This document shows positions 44,801 through 51,659 of a stretch of 64,000 bases of DNA, in pieces. Under the pieces are notes generated by a model. It was not told the DNA's origin. It searched no databases and was given only the letters and a program-made list of their open reading frames with translations. Numbering within the stretch: the first letter of the stretch is position 1; every line of letters begins with the position of its first letter. Source of the DNA: Rugalucina vietnamica (Eukaryota > Mollusca > Bivalvia > Lucinida > Lucinidae); NCBI GenBank assembly GCA_964017185.1, contig OZ024872.1, forward strand, positions 42,104,188 to 42,168,187, written 5' to 3'. Made by a program: the position numbers and the translations under genes.

Positions 44801-44998
44801 TATTCCTCCAATGAGCTATCCAGGATCCCAGAATTTGGCAGAAAAGGGGAAAATTTGGTCATGATTATGGATAACGAACTTGTGTAGCATACGAAAATAG
44901 CTTCTTCATTTTGCCGTCATTTTTATCGAATTGCTTGTAAAATGTTCAATTTATTACCTTTTACCGCCTACGTTGAGGTGTATTATTTCACCAGGCAT
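23489..44998 (-). CDS. KCTD3: KCTD3/SHKBP1-type BTB-WD40 protein (gene-level, 18 coding exons)
   Basis: One gene, about 713 codons rebuilt: exons 44998-44958, 43135-43082, 41286-41241, 39812-39739, 37527-37469, 36714-36634, 31257-31155, 30642-30413, 29456-29369, 28687-28497, 28261-28146, 27782-27695, 27182-27066, 26404-26234, 25592-25437, 24874-24778, 24273-24092, 23733-23489. All introns are GT-AG and every junction keeps frame. The protein has a BTB/T1 domain (~3-92), a Ser/Arg linker (~93-229), a WD40 region (~230-630) and a low-complexity tail. Vertebrate KCTD3 (HCN channel regulation) and SHKBP1 (CIN85 binding, EGFR trafficking) share this plan, and the tail after [11 protein letters not shown] resembles both. 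A single invertebrate co-orthologue is expected. An in-frame TGA 36 nt upstream fixes the ATG. The last exon is not settled: exon 18 ends in phase 0, and the only candidate seen is 4889-4830. Confidence 0.93.
24092..24273 (-). CDS. KCTD3: KCTD3 exon 17
   Basis: Encodes [20 protein letters not shown] and [20 protein letters not shown], the most conserved C-terminal WD repeat of the family. Acceptor ttttacag, donor GAGG/gtgagt. Confidence 0.93.
24567..24770 (-). mobile_element. MITE family A, copy 8 (abuts exon 16)
   Basis: Diverged reverse copy: 'gctgcctaacaagaaaacg', 'tcaagcttctagctatttt', 'ctgtacaacctggtttggg', 'ggttttctcacataacggcc'. Central hairpin lost. Ends 7 bp from the exon 16 donor. 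Confidence 0.65.
24778..24874 (-). CDS. KCTD3: KCTD3 exon 16
   Basis: Encodes [20 protein letters not shown] and [11 protein letters not shown]. Donor AAAAG/gtaagt at the edge of a MITE. Confidence 0.93.
25437..25592 (-). CDS. KCTD3: KCTD3 exon 15
   Basis: Encodes [20 protein letters not shown], near-identical to the vertebrate family sequence, then [20 protein letters not shown]. Acceptor ctcttacag, donor TTTTG/gtaata. Confidence 0.93.
25919..25971. repeat. 26-bp tandem duplication
   Basis: Two adjacent copies of 'tgcatatttgtgccttattc' plus atcaa, within KCTD3 intron 14. Confidence 0.85.
26234..26404 (-). CDS. KCTD3: KCTD3 exon 14
   Basis: Encodes [40 protein letters not shown] and [15 protein letters not shown], almost unchanged from vertebrate KCTD3/SHKBP1. 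Confidence 0.95.
26822..27023 (-). mobile_element. MITE family A, copy 9
   Basis: tgagctgccctatgggcagt ... 'ctgtgactgtacaggaagg' ... 'gttggttttcccgtgagg' ... aggcggctca. The left end has lost the first hairpin arm, and the right end carries a short duplicated 'gtgtcggacct'. About 40 bp from the exon 13 donor. Confidence 0.7.
27066..27182 (-). CDS. KCTD3: KCTD3 exon 13
   Basis: Encodes [20 protein letters not shown] and [18 protein letters not shown], a highly conserved block. Acceptor tctttctttag, donor ACTA/gtaagg. Confidence 0.95.
27695..27782 (-). CDS. KCTD3: KCTD3 exon 12
   Basis: Encodes [20 protein letters not shown] and CENGSVYYI (family: [21 protein letters not shown]). Acceptor gattttcag, donor ATAG/gtaagt. 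Confidence 0.94.
28146..28261 (-). CDS. KCTD3: KCTD3 exon 11
   Basis: Encodes [20 protein letters not shown] and [13 protein letters not shown], a WD repeat matching the family. Confidence 0.94.
28497..28687 (-). CDS. KCTD3: KCTD3 exon 10
   Basis: Encodes [40 protein letters not shown] and [20 protein letters not shown], a full WD repeat. Acceptor ttatatag, donor ATTG/gtgaga. Confidence 0.94.
28829..28890. repeat. ~21-bp tandem repeat
   Basis: 'agagaatccttgattctac' repeated three to four times with minor changes, within KCTD3 intron 9. Confidence 0.8.
29009..29248. mobile_element. Foldback MITE with nested palindrome
   Basis: Inverted ends 'ccccaggttataaaacttt' and 'aaagttttataacctcgaga'; inner copies of gctcaactcagctgag; and a tight palindrome 'ctcataaatgttaaaatgcc' / 'ggcattttaacatttatgag' at 29060-29130. 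A relative lies at about 49930-50332. Confidence 0.65.
29369..29456 (-). CDS. KCTD3: KCTD3 exon 9
   Basis: Encodes [20 protein letters not shown], matching the GHHNWI-VAY-HF-VCYR start of the WD region. Donor ACAG/gtaggt. Confidence 0.94.
29557..30109. mobile_element. 553-bp TTAA-flanked inverted-repeat element
   Basis: Ends 'agccagatgtacgtaattga' and 'tcaattacgtacatctggtt' are inverted repeats directly flanked by TTAA (29553-29556, 30110-30113). The TTAA target suggests a piggyBac-like or Sola3-like source. The interior is rich in tgacgt words and has no transposase. Sits in KCTD3 intron 8. Confidence 0.7.
30413..30642 (-). CDS. KCTD3: KCTD3 exon 8 (linker)
   Basis: Encodes a Ser/Arg-rich linker ([58 protein letters not shown]). 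Several RxxS sites are potential kinase targets (inference). Frame and splice sites fit exons 7 and 9. Confidence 0.88.
30655..30864 (+). mobile_element. MITE family A, copy 10
   Basis: tgagctgcgtcatgagaaaa ... hairpin around cagctgtgcagttactgcga ... 'gtttgttttctcatgacgcg'. Starts 12 bp from the exon 8 acceptor. Confidence 0.75.
31155..31257 (-). CDS. KCTD3: KCTD3 exon 7
   Basis: Encodes [20 protein letters not shown] and [13 protein letters not shown]. Acceptor aaaatcag, donor CAAAG/gtgagg; phases agree with exons 6 and 8. The sequence itself is poorly conserved, so the call rests on phase and position. Confidence 0.82.
33256..34552 (+). pseudogene. Degraded LINE reverse transcriptase, plus-strand copy
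   Basis: Reading pieces: palm-like [20 protein letters not shown] near 33287, a '[20 protein letters not shown]' piece at 33591, then after an internal deletion [24 protein letters not shown] (33870) and [19 protein letters not shown] (34085-34140), to [20 protein letters not shown]. Frames change at least three times, and the catalytic FADD-type core is missing. The 3' end encodes a C2H2-like tail in the minus copy. A dead non-LTR element. Confidence 0.8.
34953..35572 (-). pseudogene. LINE C-terminal fragment, minus-strand copy
   Basis: A 172-codon frame (35506-34988): [60 protein letters not shown], ending in a C2H2 finger [25 protein letters not shown] motif. Same family as the plus copy and tail-to-tail with it. 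The N-terminal RT part is absent. Confidence 0.8.
35656..35705. repeat. (GA)n microsatellite
   Basis: About 50 bp of agag with few interruptions, at the 5' edge of the minus LINE fragment. Confidence 0.9.
36440..36626. mobile_element. 187-bp TA-flanked MITE next to exon 6 donor
   Basis: Inverted ends cacttcaacctcattataac and gttataatgaggttgacctg with TA on each side (36438-36439, 36627-36628). Internal copies of cctcattataacatg. Tc1/mariner-type non-autonomous element. Its flanking TA overlaps the last base of the exon 6 donor hexamer. Confidence 0.75.
36634..36714 (-). CDS. KCTD3: KCTD3 exon 6
   Basis: Encodes [20 protein letters not shown] and GYLGPP (family: [22 protein letters not shown]). 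Acceptor tgtttcag, donor CCAT/gtatgt. Too short for an open-frame scan; found by matching the family order. Confidence 0.9.
36840..37082. repeat. Dispersed repeat 'cagtctgtcagacagctgt'
   Basis: 'cttcacgaaaagtgccggtc', 'atgtccgacataaattt' and 'cagtctgtcagacagctgt' also occur at 31388-31420 and 32222-32300, so both loci hold copies of one unrecognised repeat. Confidence 0.45.
37195..37325 (-). mobile_element. MITE family A, copy 11 (partial)
   Basis: Only the reverse-oriented distal half remains: 'caattcctcttctcaattc', 'aaatttcaagct', 'gtgactgtacagaatgagca', 'gtcggacctggtcggaaa'. Confidence 0.65.
37469..37527 (-). CDS. KCTD3: KCTD3 exon 5 (end of BTB)
   Basis: Encodes [19 protein letters not shown] (family: SINVLRHEAEFYGITPL). 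Acceptor attttttgcag, donor TTGA/gtaagt. Confidence 0.92.
37555..39061 (+). mobile_element. Helitron-like (HINE) element, family alpha, copy 2
   Basis: Left end accagaggaccaatggtcct; about three ~480-bp repeats ('gccccggggtgggggc' at 38095 and 38550); gacgacggacgacgg microsatellite; terminal hairpin 'gctcaccttgtgagcctg' / 'acggctcaggtgagctaa'. Starts 27 bp from the exon 5 acceptor. Confidence 0.8.
39118..39420. mobile_element. MITE family B, copy 4, rearranged into a palindrome
   Basis: Contains the 'agattgtgggtac' / 'gtacccataaatctatgttt' pair. A second palindrome (39246-39394) pairs 'atgtccatgcattgaatacc' with 'ggtattcaatgcatggacat'. Confidence 0.65.
39509..39712 (-). mobile_element. MITE family A, copy 12
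   Basis: tgagccgctgcaccagaaaa; 'aatctgcatatgcgaaaac'; shortened central hairpin (gctgcagatcagtgcc); 'aaatttcaagcttttaact'; 'gttggttttcttgtgcgaag'. About 26 bp from the exon 4 donor. Confidence 0.75.
39739..39812 (-). CDS. KCTD3: KCTD3 exon 4 (BTB core)
   Basis: Encodes [20 protein letters not shown] and ELDLR, the diagnostic T1/BTB segment of the family. Acceptor tcttgcag, donor CTCAG/gtacac. Confidence 0.95.
39914..40162 (-). mobile_element. MITE family A, copy 13
   Basis: agctgtgtcgcgagaaaaac; hairpin around cagctgtgcagtaattgcac; 'gcgcctttgtttttgctac'; 'ggttttctcatgacgctgct'. Carries a short extra segment 'aatttttgcctatgcca'. Confidence 0.75.
40214..40480 (+). mobile_element. MITE family B, copy 5
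   Basis: 'tcaggaaaacatgtccgtgt', 'ccccacttttatatagtaaa', paired 'aaaacatagattgtggg' / 'ccacaatctatgttttgagc', 'ctctgtttattgcatagg'. Confidence 0.75.
40740..40937 (+). repeat. Irregular 'attgggaaa' repeat tract
   Basis: The word attgggaa/ttttgggaaa recurs about nine times at ~15-25-bp spacing, with varied fillers. No fixed period. Confidence 0.6.
40985..41213 (+). mobile_element. MITE family B, copy 6 (diverged)
   Basis: 'caccccacttttattgag', 'tactggggtttacaca', paired 'aacatagattgtgggtactc' / 'gtgtacccacaatcaatgtt'. Ends lie about 28 bp from the exon 3 donor. Confidence 0.6.
41241..41286 (-). CDS. KCTD3: KCTD3 exon 3
   Basis: A 46-nt exon encoding [15 protein letters not shown] (family: LLSGRISTLRDETGA). 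Acceptor atattttcag, donor AGCT/gtaagt. Found by homology; too short to stand alone. Confidence 0.92.
41333..41556 (+). mobile_element. MITE family A, copy 14
   Basis: tgagccttcacaggcaaaaa ... 'ggcctgtacagccacagaa' ... 'agttactgcacagctgatct' ... tcttatcatggcg. First hairpin arm deleted. Confidence 0.7.
42315..42535 (-). mobile_element. MITE family A, copy 15
   Basis: tgagccgcctcatgggaaaa; hairpin cagcttcgcggtgaccgcga; 'ttcctcttcttcttaaatcc'; truncated right end 'accacattgcggctcat'. A loose family A tail ('ttgggttttctcatgatgtg') sits at 42602-42630. Confidence 0.75.
42822..43063 (+). mobile_element. MITE family B, copy 7
   Basis: 'aggaaaacatgtccctcaac', 'ccccacttttatattatg', paired acatagattgtggg / ccacaatcaatgtttt, 'ctctgtatattgcaaag'. 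Ends about 18 bp from the exon 2 donor. Confidence 0.7.
43082..43135 (-). CDS. KCTD3: KCTD3 exon 2
   Basis: A 54-nt exon encoding [17 protein letters not shown] (family: FSTSRQTLMWIPDSFFSS). Acceptor cattttcag, donor ACAAG/gtctgt, slightly off consensus. Confidence 0.92.
43414..44490. mobile_element. hAT-like element, outer (1.08 kb)
   Basis: Inverted ends: 'gtgcgttcctttaccggaat' then ggacctaattaccggaatgg at the left; 'ccattccggtaatcaggccc' then attcctgtaaaggaacacac at the right. Flanked by AGAAAAAAA (43405-43413 and 44491-44499), consistent with an 8-bp hAT-type duplication in an A run. Contains a second nested element. A diverged copy of the end sequence is at 63836-63900. Confidence 0.75.
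43677..44208. mobile_element. hAT-like MITE, nested (532 bp)
   Basis: Ends tagtgatgggctgatgatcg and 'accgatggcccaacacta' are inverted repeats. A perfect 8-bp target duplication ATCACCAG flanks it (43669-43676, 44209-44216). Internal 'cgattattatcg' / 'cgataatcgatt' repeats. Inserted in the outer hAT-like element. Confidence 0.85.
44502..44674. mobile_element. 173-bp MITE with internal 'gtctaaac-tccaga' repeats
   Basis: Inverted ends ggcagtgtctagccgtccag and 'ggagggctagacactgcc'. Inside, 'ggtctaaacntccagrccc' recurs about three times. Flanks AAAAAATA on both sides suggest an 8-bp duplication. Confidence 0.7.
44958..44998 (-). CDS. KCTD3: KCTD3 exon 1 (start codon)
   Basis: ATG at 44998; encodes [13 protein letters not shown] plus a split Arg, matching the EIVQLNVGGTR start of the BTB. 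Donor AAAAG/gtaata. An in-frame TGA lies 36 nt upstream. Confidence 0.92.
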
Positions 44999-44999
44999 T

Positions 45000-45400
45000 G
45001 AAAACCCCGACCACAGACCCCTGCAGAGGTCTCAAAATTATAAAAATCACAAGGTAATAAATTTCGCTAATTTCGTCGCCAATTTCGTCGAAATAACCGG
45101 AAGAGGAAATAAATTTTACGCTACTAAAAGCCGGTACCGTCCTGGTAAAATTTCTCAGTGGCAAAGTGTAATAAACCAGGTGGCATCTTGGAGTGGAATC
45201 GTGGAGTGGAGAAGTGGCTGGATAGTTGTTGAGTTGCTAATACAGTGATGTTCAAGCCGACGTCTGAGAAGTCGGTTCGGTTTGAGCTTCATGGTCATAG
45301 ACAAACTCCAAGCCGCGGTGTTCCACTTCCGGACGAAAGTCCTCTCAGAAAACAATATCGGAGAGCAACGGAGGTGTTGGCACTGTAGGGGAGTTTGGGT
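45000..45400 (-). promoter_or_regulatory. Candidate KCTD3 promoter/5' leader
   Basis: The region just upstream of the ATG is relatively CpG-rich ('gccgacgtctgag', 'aagtcggttcggtttg', 'ccgcggtgttccacttccgg'). It has two ETS-type CCGGAAG words (about 45098 and 45326 inverted) and no transposon signature. No TATA box at a convincing place. Confidence 0.35.
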
Positions 45401-45424
45401 CATAGGAGTGACAATATTGGTGTT

Positions 45425-45915
45425 TCATCTCTAAAGAGTGAAAAATCTGTAGCCATGAAGCAACAGGCTTATTTCACCCTTGTAGGACCCTTGGTGGAAT
45501 AATATGCAAGTACAGTCTGGGATCCGCATACTGACCGTGAAAAAACATCAAGAAGTTAGAGATGGTACAGAGACGGGCAGCATGTTTTGTCACCAGCAGA
45601 CACAACAATAGATCAAGTGTTACGCGATGCGACATACTTGAGGGCCTGAACTGGCGATCCCTTGAAAACAGAAGAAAAGATGCTTGCCTCTGTATGCTGT
45701 ACAAAGTAGACAGACAACTGGTTGCCATCAAGAAAGGCAGAAGGTTATAACATCTCCTAAAAGAAGATCCAGGAACAGATTCCAGGTCATTGGCTGATAG
45801 AAGAAAGATGTCATTCTTCCCACGGACAGTCAGGGACTGGAACACCTTACCACCAGATATACAGAAATCAGACTCACTCTGTCCCTTCAAGGCCAGGGTG
45901 ACAACCATGTAGACC
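45425..45915 (+). pseudogene. LINE (jockey/CR1-like) RT C-terminal remnant
   Basis: Pieces YASTVWDPHTDREKTS, MVQRRAACFVTSRHNNRSSV, LNWRSLENRRKDACLCMLYK, FFPRTVRDWNTLPPDIQ match the C-terminal end of many non-LTR reverse transcriptases. Stops and frameshifts separate them. A different family from the copies at 33-36 kb. Plus strand, just upstream of KCTD3. Confidence 0.8.
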
Positions 45916-46660
45916 CGGACTAGCCTGTTATTAACCTGTAAATACAATGTTTTAACTGTCTTCAACTACACTGACTGATTTTGGATTGAACTGCTTTGAT
46001 GGAGTCTTGGTCCATGCAAATAAGCTAAAACCCTCAACCTAGCATAATCTTCAACAAGTTGAAGGAGGCTAGTAAACGGCAGAAGCAGAAGTCAGCAGCC
46101 AGGCCAGAATCTGAATCAGAACTGGTGACACTGGTGTGGGGGCGATCTGAACCTCTTGTACAGTATGATACCTAGATCAGCTGGCTAACCTACACTTCGT
46201 GACCTCGTTCCACTTCGGTGTGGAGAGGTCGAACAGAACACTGATGGAAATATTCTGTCTATATGATACCTTCATCAGGATAAAGGTTTATAGATTACCT
46301 GTGGGGTTGGGAAAAAAGACTATATACTCAATGGTATCAATGTGCTTGGCTGTAGATATTTTCTAGTTAAATAGATATACTGCCGATTATCTGTGGGCTC
46401 AACATTTGTAGTTGATATCCAGTCTTCATTTTCTTGGCCAGTTCATGTGCAAGCACCCCGGATGCAGGTGACTAGAACTTAAGTGAGCATGGTTGCATGA
46501 ACTTTTCAATACTTAAAATATGCACTTTATTGATGCACACAGGGTTAACAGGGCAAATCATGTTTGCAAAAGAAGTTGGCCCTTGGTGTTAGAATTTTGT
46601 TTCTTGAAGGAATAAAAATGTGGGCTTGGATCAACATCTCTTACTTAGAAAATGAGTAAT
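45916..46660. other. No recognised gene
   Basis: Ordinary sequence with no convincing frame, repeat family or RNA gene that I recognise. Confidence 0.3.
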
Positions 46661-46665
46661 AGTTC

Positions 46666-46873
46666 TTGCCAGTAAGGATAACATTTCTGTGTAACATATA
46701 CCCCCTTACACCCCACTTTTACATAGCAAAACTGGGGTATGCAGTATACCTATTTTCCATATTTTTGCTCCAGAACATAGATTGTGTGTGGGTACTCATT
46801 AGAACCGCCTCTCGAAAAAAACTGCAATTTTTACAACTTAATCTTATATTACATGGGCGTGTTTTCATAATGT
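46666..46873 (+). mobile_element. MITE family B, copy 8
   Basis: 'acaccccacttttacatagc', 'aaaactggggtatgcag', 'gctccagaacatagattgtg', 'gtactcattagaaccgcctc'. The return hairpin arm is deleted. Confidence 0.65.
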
Positions 46874-47262
46874 TCACAGTAGGATGCATGGGTCGATTTT
46901 GGTGCTATATTTCCATTACGTAGTAGACTATGCTCATGTAGGTCAAATAGCTGAGGTATCCTAACCATCTCCTCAATAGGGATTGCATACCAAACATATA
47001 CTTGACCACAAAAATAATGCATCACCATTCAATTTAAGGTTTTACCAACAGTGGTTGTTTGATGATTTTTACAAGGTAACATTGTGTTTTACAATGAACA
47101 AACATTGTAATTTGGCTTTGGTCATGCTGTTCAGTTTGTAATAAAGGTCATGTTTTTGTTTATAAATAAAATGCCCCTTTACTGGGCTTTGTTTGAATTT
47201 GAAAACTAACAAGACCTGTATGTAGCCAATAGTCATATACCCCAATTAATGAAATCAGACTA

Positions 47263-49178
47263 AACCAGAGGACCAATGGTCCTGTAAACGCTCACCTGAG
47301 ACCTGAGATATATACCAATAAACTTGTTTGACTAGAATGGTAATATACATGTAGGGTCAGTGCAAACTCTGGAGTCAATTTCTTTTTTAAATCATAAAGA
47401 TTCAGTCGATTTGCCAATAACTGCAAGTTTTGCCCTTCAAATGACATTGTAACAATTTTCCCCATTCAAATGTGTGGGCAAACCTAAGTTGACCTTGCCC
47501 AAAAAAGGTCAAGGTCATCCCAGGGTCATGATTTATACAAACTTTGTTGATGCTTCATGCCAAGTTTCAAAATCATAGGCCTTCTGGTTCTGGAGAAGAT
47601 TTTTAAAGGTTTTTGCTATTTATAGCCATGGCCGCCATCTTGGTCATGTGACCTTGACCAGTTATACAAACTTTCATTCACTCTTCCTAAGAATGCTCCA
47701 CATAAAGTTTGGCTTTGATTGGCCAAGTGGTTTCAGAGAAGAAGATCTTTGAATATCACTGTAATATACATGTATATTGCCCCGGGGTGGGGGCAGACAG
47801 ACCCCTGGGGTCCAAATTTTTTCAGAATCATCAATCTTAAGTCCATTTGCCCATTTCCTGCAAGTTTTTCCCTACAAATGACATTTTAACACTTTTCCCC
47901 ATTCAAATGCATGAGTGGCCTATGTTGACCTTACCGTAAAATAGGTCAAGGTCATCCCAGGGTCATGATTTATATAAAATTTGTAGAGCTCCAGTCACTG
48001 ATGCTTCACACCAAGTTTCAAAATCATTGGCCTTCTGGTTCTGGAGAAGATTTTTAAAGTTTTTTTTCTATTTATAGCCATGGCAGCCATCTTGGTCATG
48101 TGATCTTGACCATTTATATAAACTTTCTTTCCCCCTTCCCAAGGATGCTCCATATGAAGTTTGGCTTTGATTGGCCAAGCGGTTTCAGGGGAGAAGATGT
48201 TTCATTATTATGGAAATATACATGTATATAGCCCCGGGGCAGGGGCAGACAACCCCCCAGGGGCTAAAATTTTCCATTAACATTAATCTTCTGTCCATTT
48301 GCCTATTCTCAGTAAGTTTTACCCATTAAATAGCATTTTACCATTTTTTCCCATTCAAATGCATTGGTGACCTAAGTTGACCTTGCCGTTAAATAGGTCA
48401 GGGTCATCCTAGGGTCATGATTTATACAAAATATGATGCGCTTACGTCCCCGATGCTACATACCAAGTTTCGTGGAAATCGGCCCTCTGGTTCTGGAGAA
48501 GAAGATTTTTAAAGGTTTTTGCTATTTATAGCCATGGCGGCCATTTTGGTCATGTGACCTTGACCATTTATATAAACTTTCTTTCCACCTTCCAAAGGAT
48601 GCTCCATATGACGTTTGGCTTTGATTGGCCAAGCGGTTTCAGGGGAGAAGATGTTTCATTATTATGGAAATATACATGTATATAGCCCCGGGGCAGGGGC
48701 AGACAACCCCCCAGGGGCTAAAATTTTCCATTAACATTAATCTTCTGTCCATTTGCCTATTCCCAGTAAGTTTTACCCATTAAATAGCATTTTACCATTT
48801 TTTCCCATTCAAATGCATTGGCGACCTAAGTTGACCTTGCCGTTAAATAGGTCAAGGTCATCCTAGGGTCATGATTTATATAAACTGATGGGCCCACATC
48901 CCCGATGCTACATATCAAGTTTCGTGGAAATTGGCCCACTGGTTCTGGAGAAGAAGATTTTTGCTATTTATAGCCATGGCGGCCATCTTGGTCATGTGAC
49001 CTGGACCATTTTTATAAACTTTCGTTCCCCCTTCCTAAGGATGCTCCACATGAAGTTTGGCTTTGATTGGCCAAGCGGTTTCAGAGAAGAAGATCTTTGA
49101 AATTGTGAACGACGGACGGACGCCGGAGCATGGGTATACTATAAGCTCACCTGTGAGCCCTTCGGCTCAGGTGAGCTA
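47263..49178 (+). mobile_element. Helitron-like (HINE) element, family alpha, copy 3
   Basis: 'accagaggaccaatggtcct'; about four ~450-480-bp repeats, the last two ('agccccggggcaggggcag' at 48230 and 48682) very alike; gacggacggacgccgg; terminal hairpin 'gctcacctgtgagccctt' / 'cggctcaggtgagctaa'. Confidence 0.8.
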
Positions 49179-49925
49179 AAAATCCAGTCATTGCCATCAC
49201 TATGGGCTCCCAGATGTTCATAGTGTGAGCTTGAACCATCACTACTTTTCAACCATGACAGGTATGTAGCCCATGGTACTGTTTCGACACTAAATATATG
49301 TTGTTATCTTCTGACTTTTGAGAAACAATAATTGACACTATTTGCATACCTGATTGTCATTGCAAATATGAGGTATGTCGAAAAGACATAGAATTGCCAC
49401 AAAAACTATCTTTTTCACTGGATAAAGCAAGCGAGGCTTTATGACTGGCTACAGTTAAGCTGTCCATATTGGCACCATATCAAAATATGACATATACTAG
49501 TACATGTAGATGCATTTTTTTCTCATTATAACCAGTTTACAGTCCTTATTCCCTGTACCGAGGCCTGTAAGTTTTGGAATACACATGAAAAACAGAACAA
49601 AGTTATAATCATGAAATTATTAATCATACAATAATTATATATATGTATATATTATAAAAAATCATTCATTGATCATTTGTTAAAAACACAAGGATACAAA
49701 TCTTATAGAGCAATGAGAAAATCTAGTTTGCCCAAGTTGGACATACACAGGCAAAGAAACAAGAGATAACCATACTATGGAAAGGCCTGCGATAAAAATT
49801 CAGATATTCAAGTCAGACTTAGTGAGAACCTAAAAGGTGCAAAACAGCTAGATATTAGTAATCGTCACATACATGAGTGTATTACTTTCAAACCTTTAGT
49901 CGCCTTCTTTAACTGTATAGCTCAG
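49179..49925. other. No recognised gene
   Basis: A/T-rich sequence with an 'atatatatgtatatatt' stretch at 49637. No credible frame or recognised repeat. Confidence 0.3.
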
Positions 49926-49929
49926 TTTG

Positions 49930-50332
49930 TGTCCAACCAGTCCCAGAGGTTATATGCTCAACTCAGACAAATTTAAATTGTCCATAAATATTGAAATAGA
50001 CAAAATAAAATTGAAATTTTTCGGTCTAAATCACCTATTTATCCTGCTAATAAATGTTAAAATGCCAACTTTTTAGTCTCAGCTGAGTTTTATAACCTCG
50101 GGACCTGGTCTCAAAAACTTTTAACATGCTCAACTCAAATGAGCATGAAATTGCTTCTATATACTACTGAAATAACCAAAATCAATTAAAAATTCAGGTT
50201 TCAGTCACCAAGGCCATTTATTTATTCTGCTCATAAATGTTGGAATTTTAACATTTATGAACAGGAGAAATTTCAATCTCAGCTGAGTTGAGCATGAAAA
50301 AAGCTTTATAACCTCAGGGCCTGGAAAGAAAC
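49930..50332. mobile_element. Foldback MITE relative of the 29-kb copy
   Basis: Shares 'ttataacctcggga', 'gctcaactca', 'tcataaatgttggaatttta' / 'taacatttatgaacag', and the end 'agctttataacctcagggcc'. Probably two overlapping copies. Confidence 0.55.
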
Positions 50333-50744
50333 CCTGGAGACAGACTTTCATTTTAATAATGTTTTCATGTAAAATATCTATTTTCTAATGGCTTGGATAT
50401 TGGCCTCAAACATTGCAAATTCTCAATACTTGAAAGCAGACAAACTACATGTACTAACAATAACATGCGACAATAATTAAGATCTACACATTTTTTATTC
50501 ATACAACATAAGTGATCAAGTACTGAAATGAAATGATCAAACCTCCAATTTTTATTGCATTGATTTTTTGTGTGTCTGAGAAGGAAAATATAAATAATTT
50601 TTTGTTAGGCTCACTAATTTCATATGAAATAAAAGCTCTTGACAGTTCTGAACACATTGGTGACTGAACACAAAATGGTGGATTTGAAAAAATGGCCGTT
50701 TTGCAGCATTAAACATAAACTACTTATATGTTTTAATATCTATT

Positions 50745-50905
50745 TTTCTTATTTTTGCTGTGAAACATAGGTTGTAAATAATACTCATTAGACCAGACAA
50801 AGCCTGTTTCAGGCAGTTCTAGCATGTACCCACAATGAAGTTTTATGGCAAAGAGAAAAAAAAAATACAAAAATTCTTCAACTGAAGTTTTCATGCTTCA
50901 GAAAA
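50745..50905 (+). mobile_element. MITE family B, copy 9 (diverged)
   Basis: 'cttatttttgctgtgaaaca', 'taggttgtaaataatactca', 'tctagcatgtacccacaatg', 'ttttatggcaaagag'. Confidence 0.55.
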
Positions 50906-51094
50906 TTTGAAATTGAACAGGCTTGTTTGAAAAATTGTTGCTGCTTGTCCTTTCATCAGTAACTGTCATAAGCCACTGACCACAACTCAATGCTAATCCT
51001 TCCATGATTTACTGACAACTTATGAAAGAAAGCACAAAAACCATGGCATTGAACTCTCAAACATTACCAACTGCCTAGCTAAACCAACAATAAA

Positions 51095-51338
51095 TAAGCC
51101 ACCTCATGTGAAAACCGTTTTTTGCTACATGTGAAATGAAAGGAGCAGATCAGCAGTATTATCTATATAAACTGCACAGCTATCAGTGCTTTGTTTTAAC
51201 TACATGGCTAGTACAATTCATCTTCTACTTGTATCCAAAACTTCCAGCTTCTAGCCTTCTTCTGTGACTGTATAGACTGGTTTGTGTCTGACCTAGTAGG
51301 ATACTCTCAAAGAACCTTTTTCTCGTGACACGGCTCAA
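51095..51338 (-). mobile_element. MITE family A, copy 16
   Basis: aagccacctcatgtgaaaac; 'gagcagatcagcag'; 'tagtacaattcatcttctac'; 'tgtgactgtatagactgg'; 'ctcgtgacacggctca'. Confidence 0.65.
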
Positions 51339-51388
51339 ATGGTTAAAGAAACAAATTTCTGTGAACGAATCTCCCAGTCCAGTTTCTA

Positions 51389-51394
51389 TTTATT
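51389..51394 (-). promoter_or_regulatory. CLSPN: Poly(A) signal of CLSPN
   Basis: AATAAA on the minus strand about 120 nt after the claspin stop codon. Confidence 0.5.
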
Positions 51395-51512
51395 GGCAGC
51401 CAGTTTCGTTTCAGTAACAACTTTTCTGGGATTGTTTTCAACCCGAAAACTGATCTACTACAAATGGTGAAAAGTTGTTTTCTTTTCTGTGAATGAATTA
51501 TAACTGTGCCCA

Positions 51513-51659
51513 CTATAAATGGTTGAATATGCTGTTTTCTGTAAATGAGTCTTCAGAGTCTAATTTTTGTTTTTTGGCTGGTGGTTTTGATCCAGCAGCA
51601 ATTTTATTCTTGCTGGTGTCTGTTCTTGCCTGCCGCTTTGGTTTTTCAGTTTTCTCGGT
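51513..51659 (-). CDS. CLSPN: CLSPN last exon
   Basis: Encodes a Lys-rich tail (TEKTEKPKRQARTDTSKNKI, KPPAKKQKLDSEDSFTENSI, FNHL) and TAG. KPPAKKQK is a possible nuclear-localisation patch. Acceptor tttcattccag, 17 bp from a Helitron-like insertion. Confidence 0.88.
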   Translation of the reverse strand, partial: TEKTEKPKRQARTDTSKNKIAAGSKPPAKKQKLDSEDSFTENSIFNHL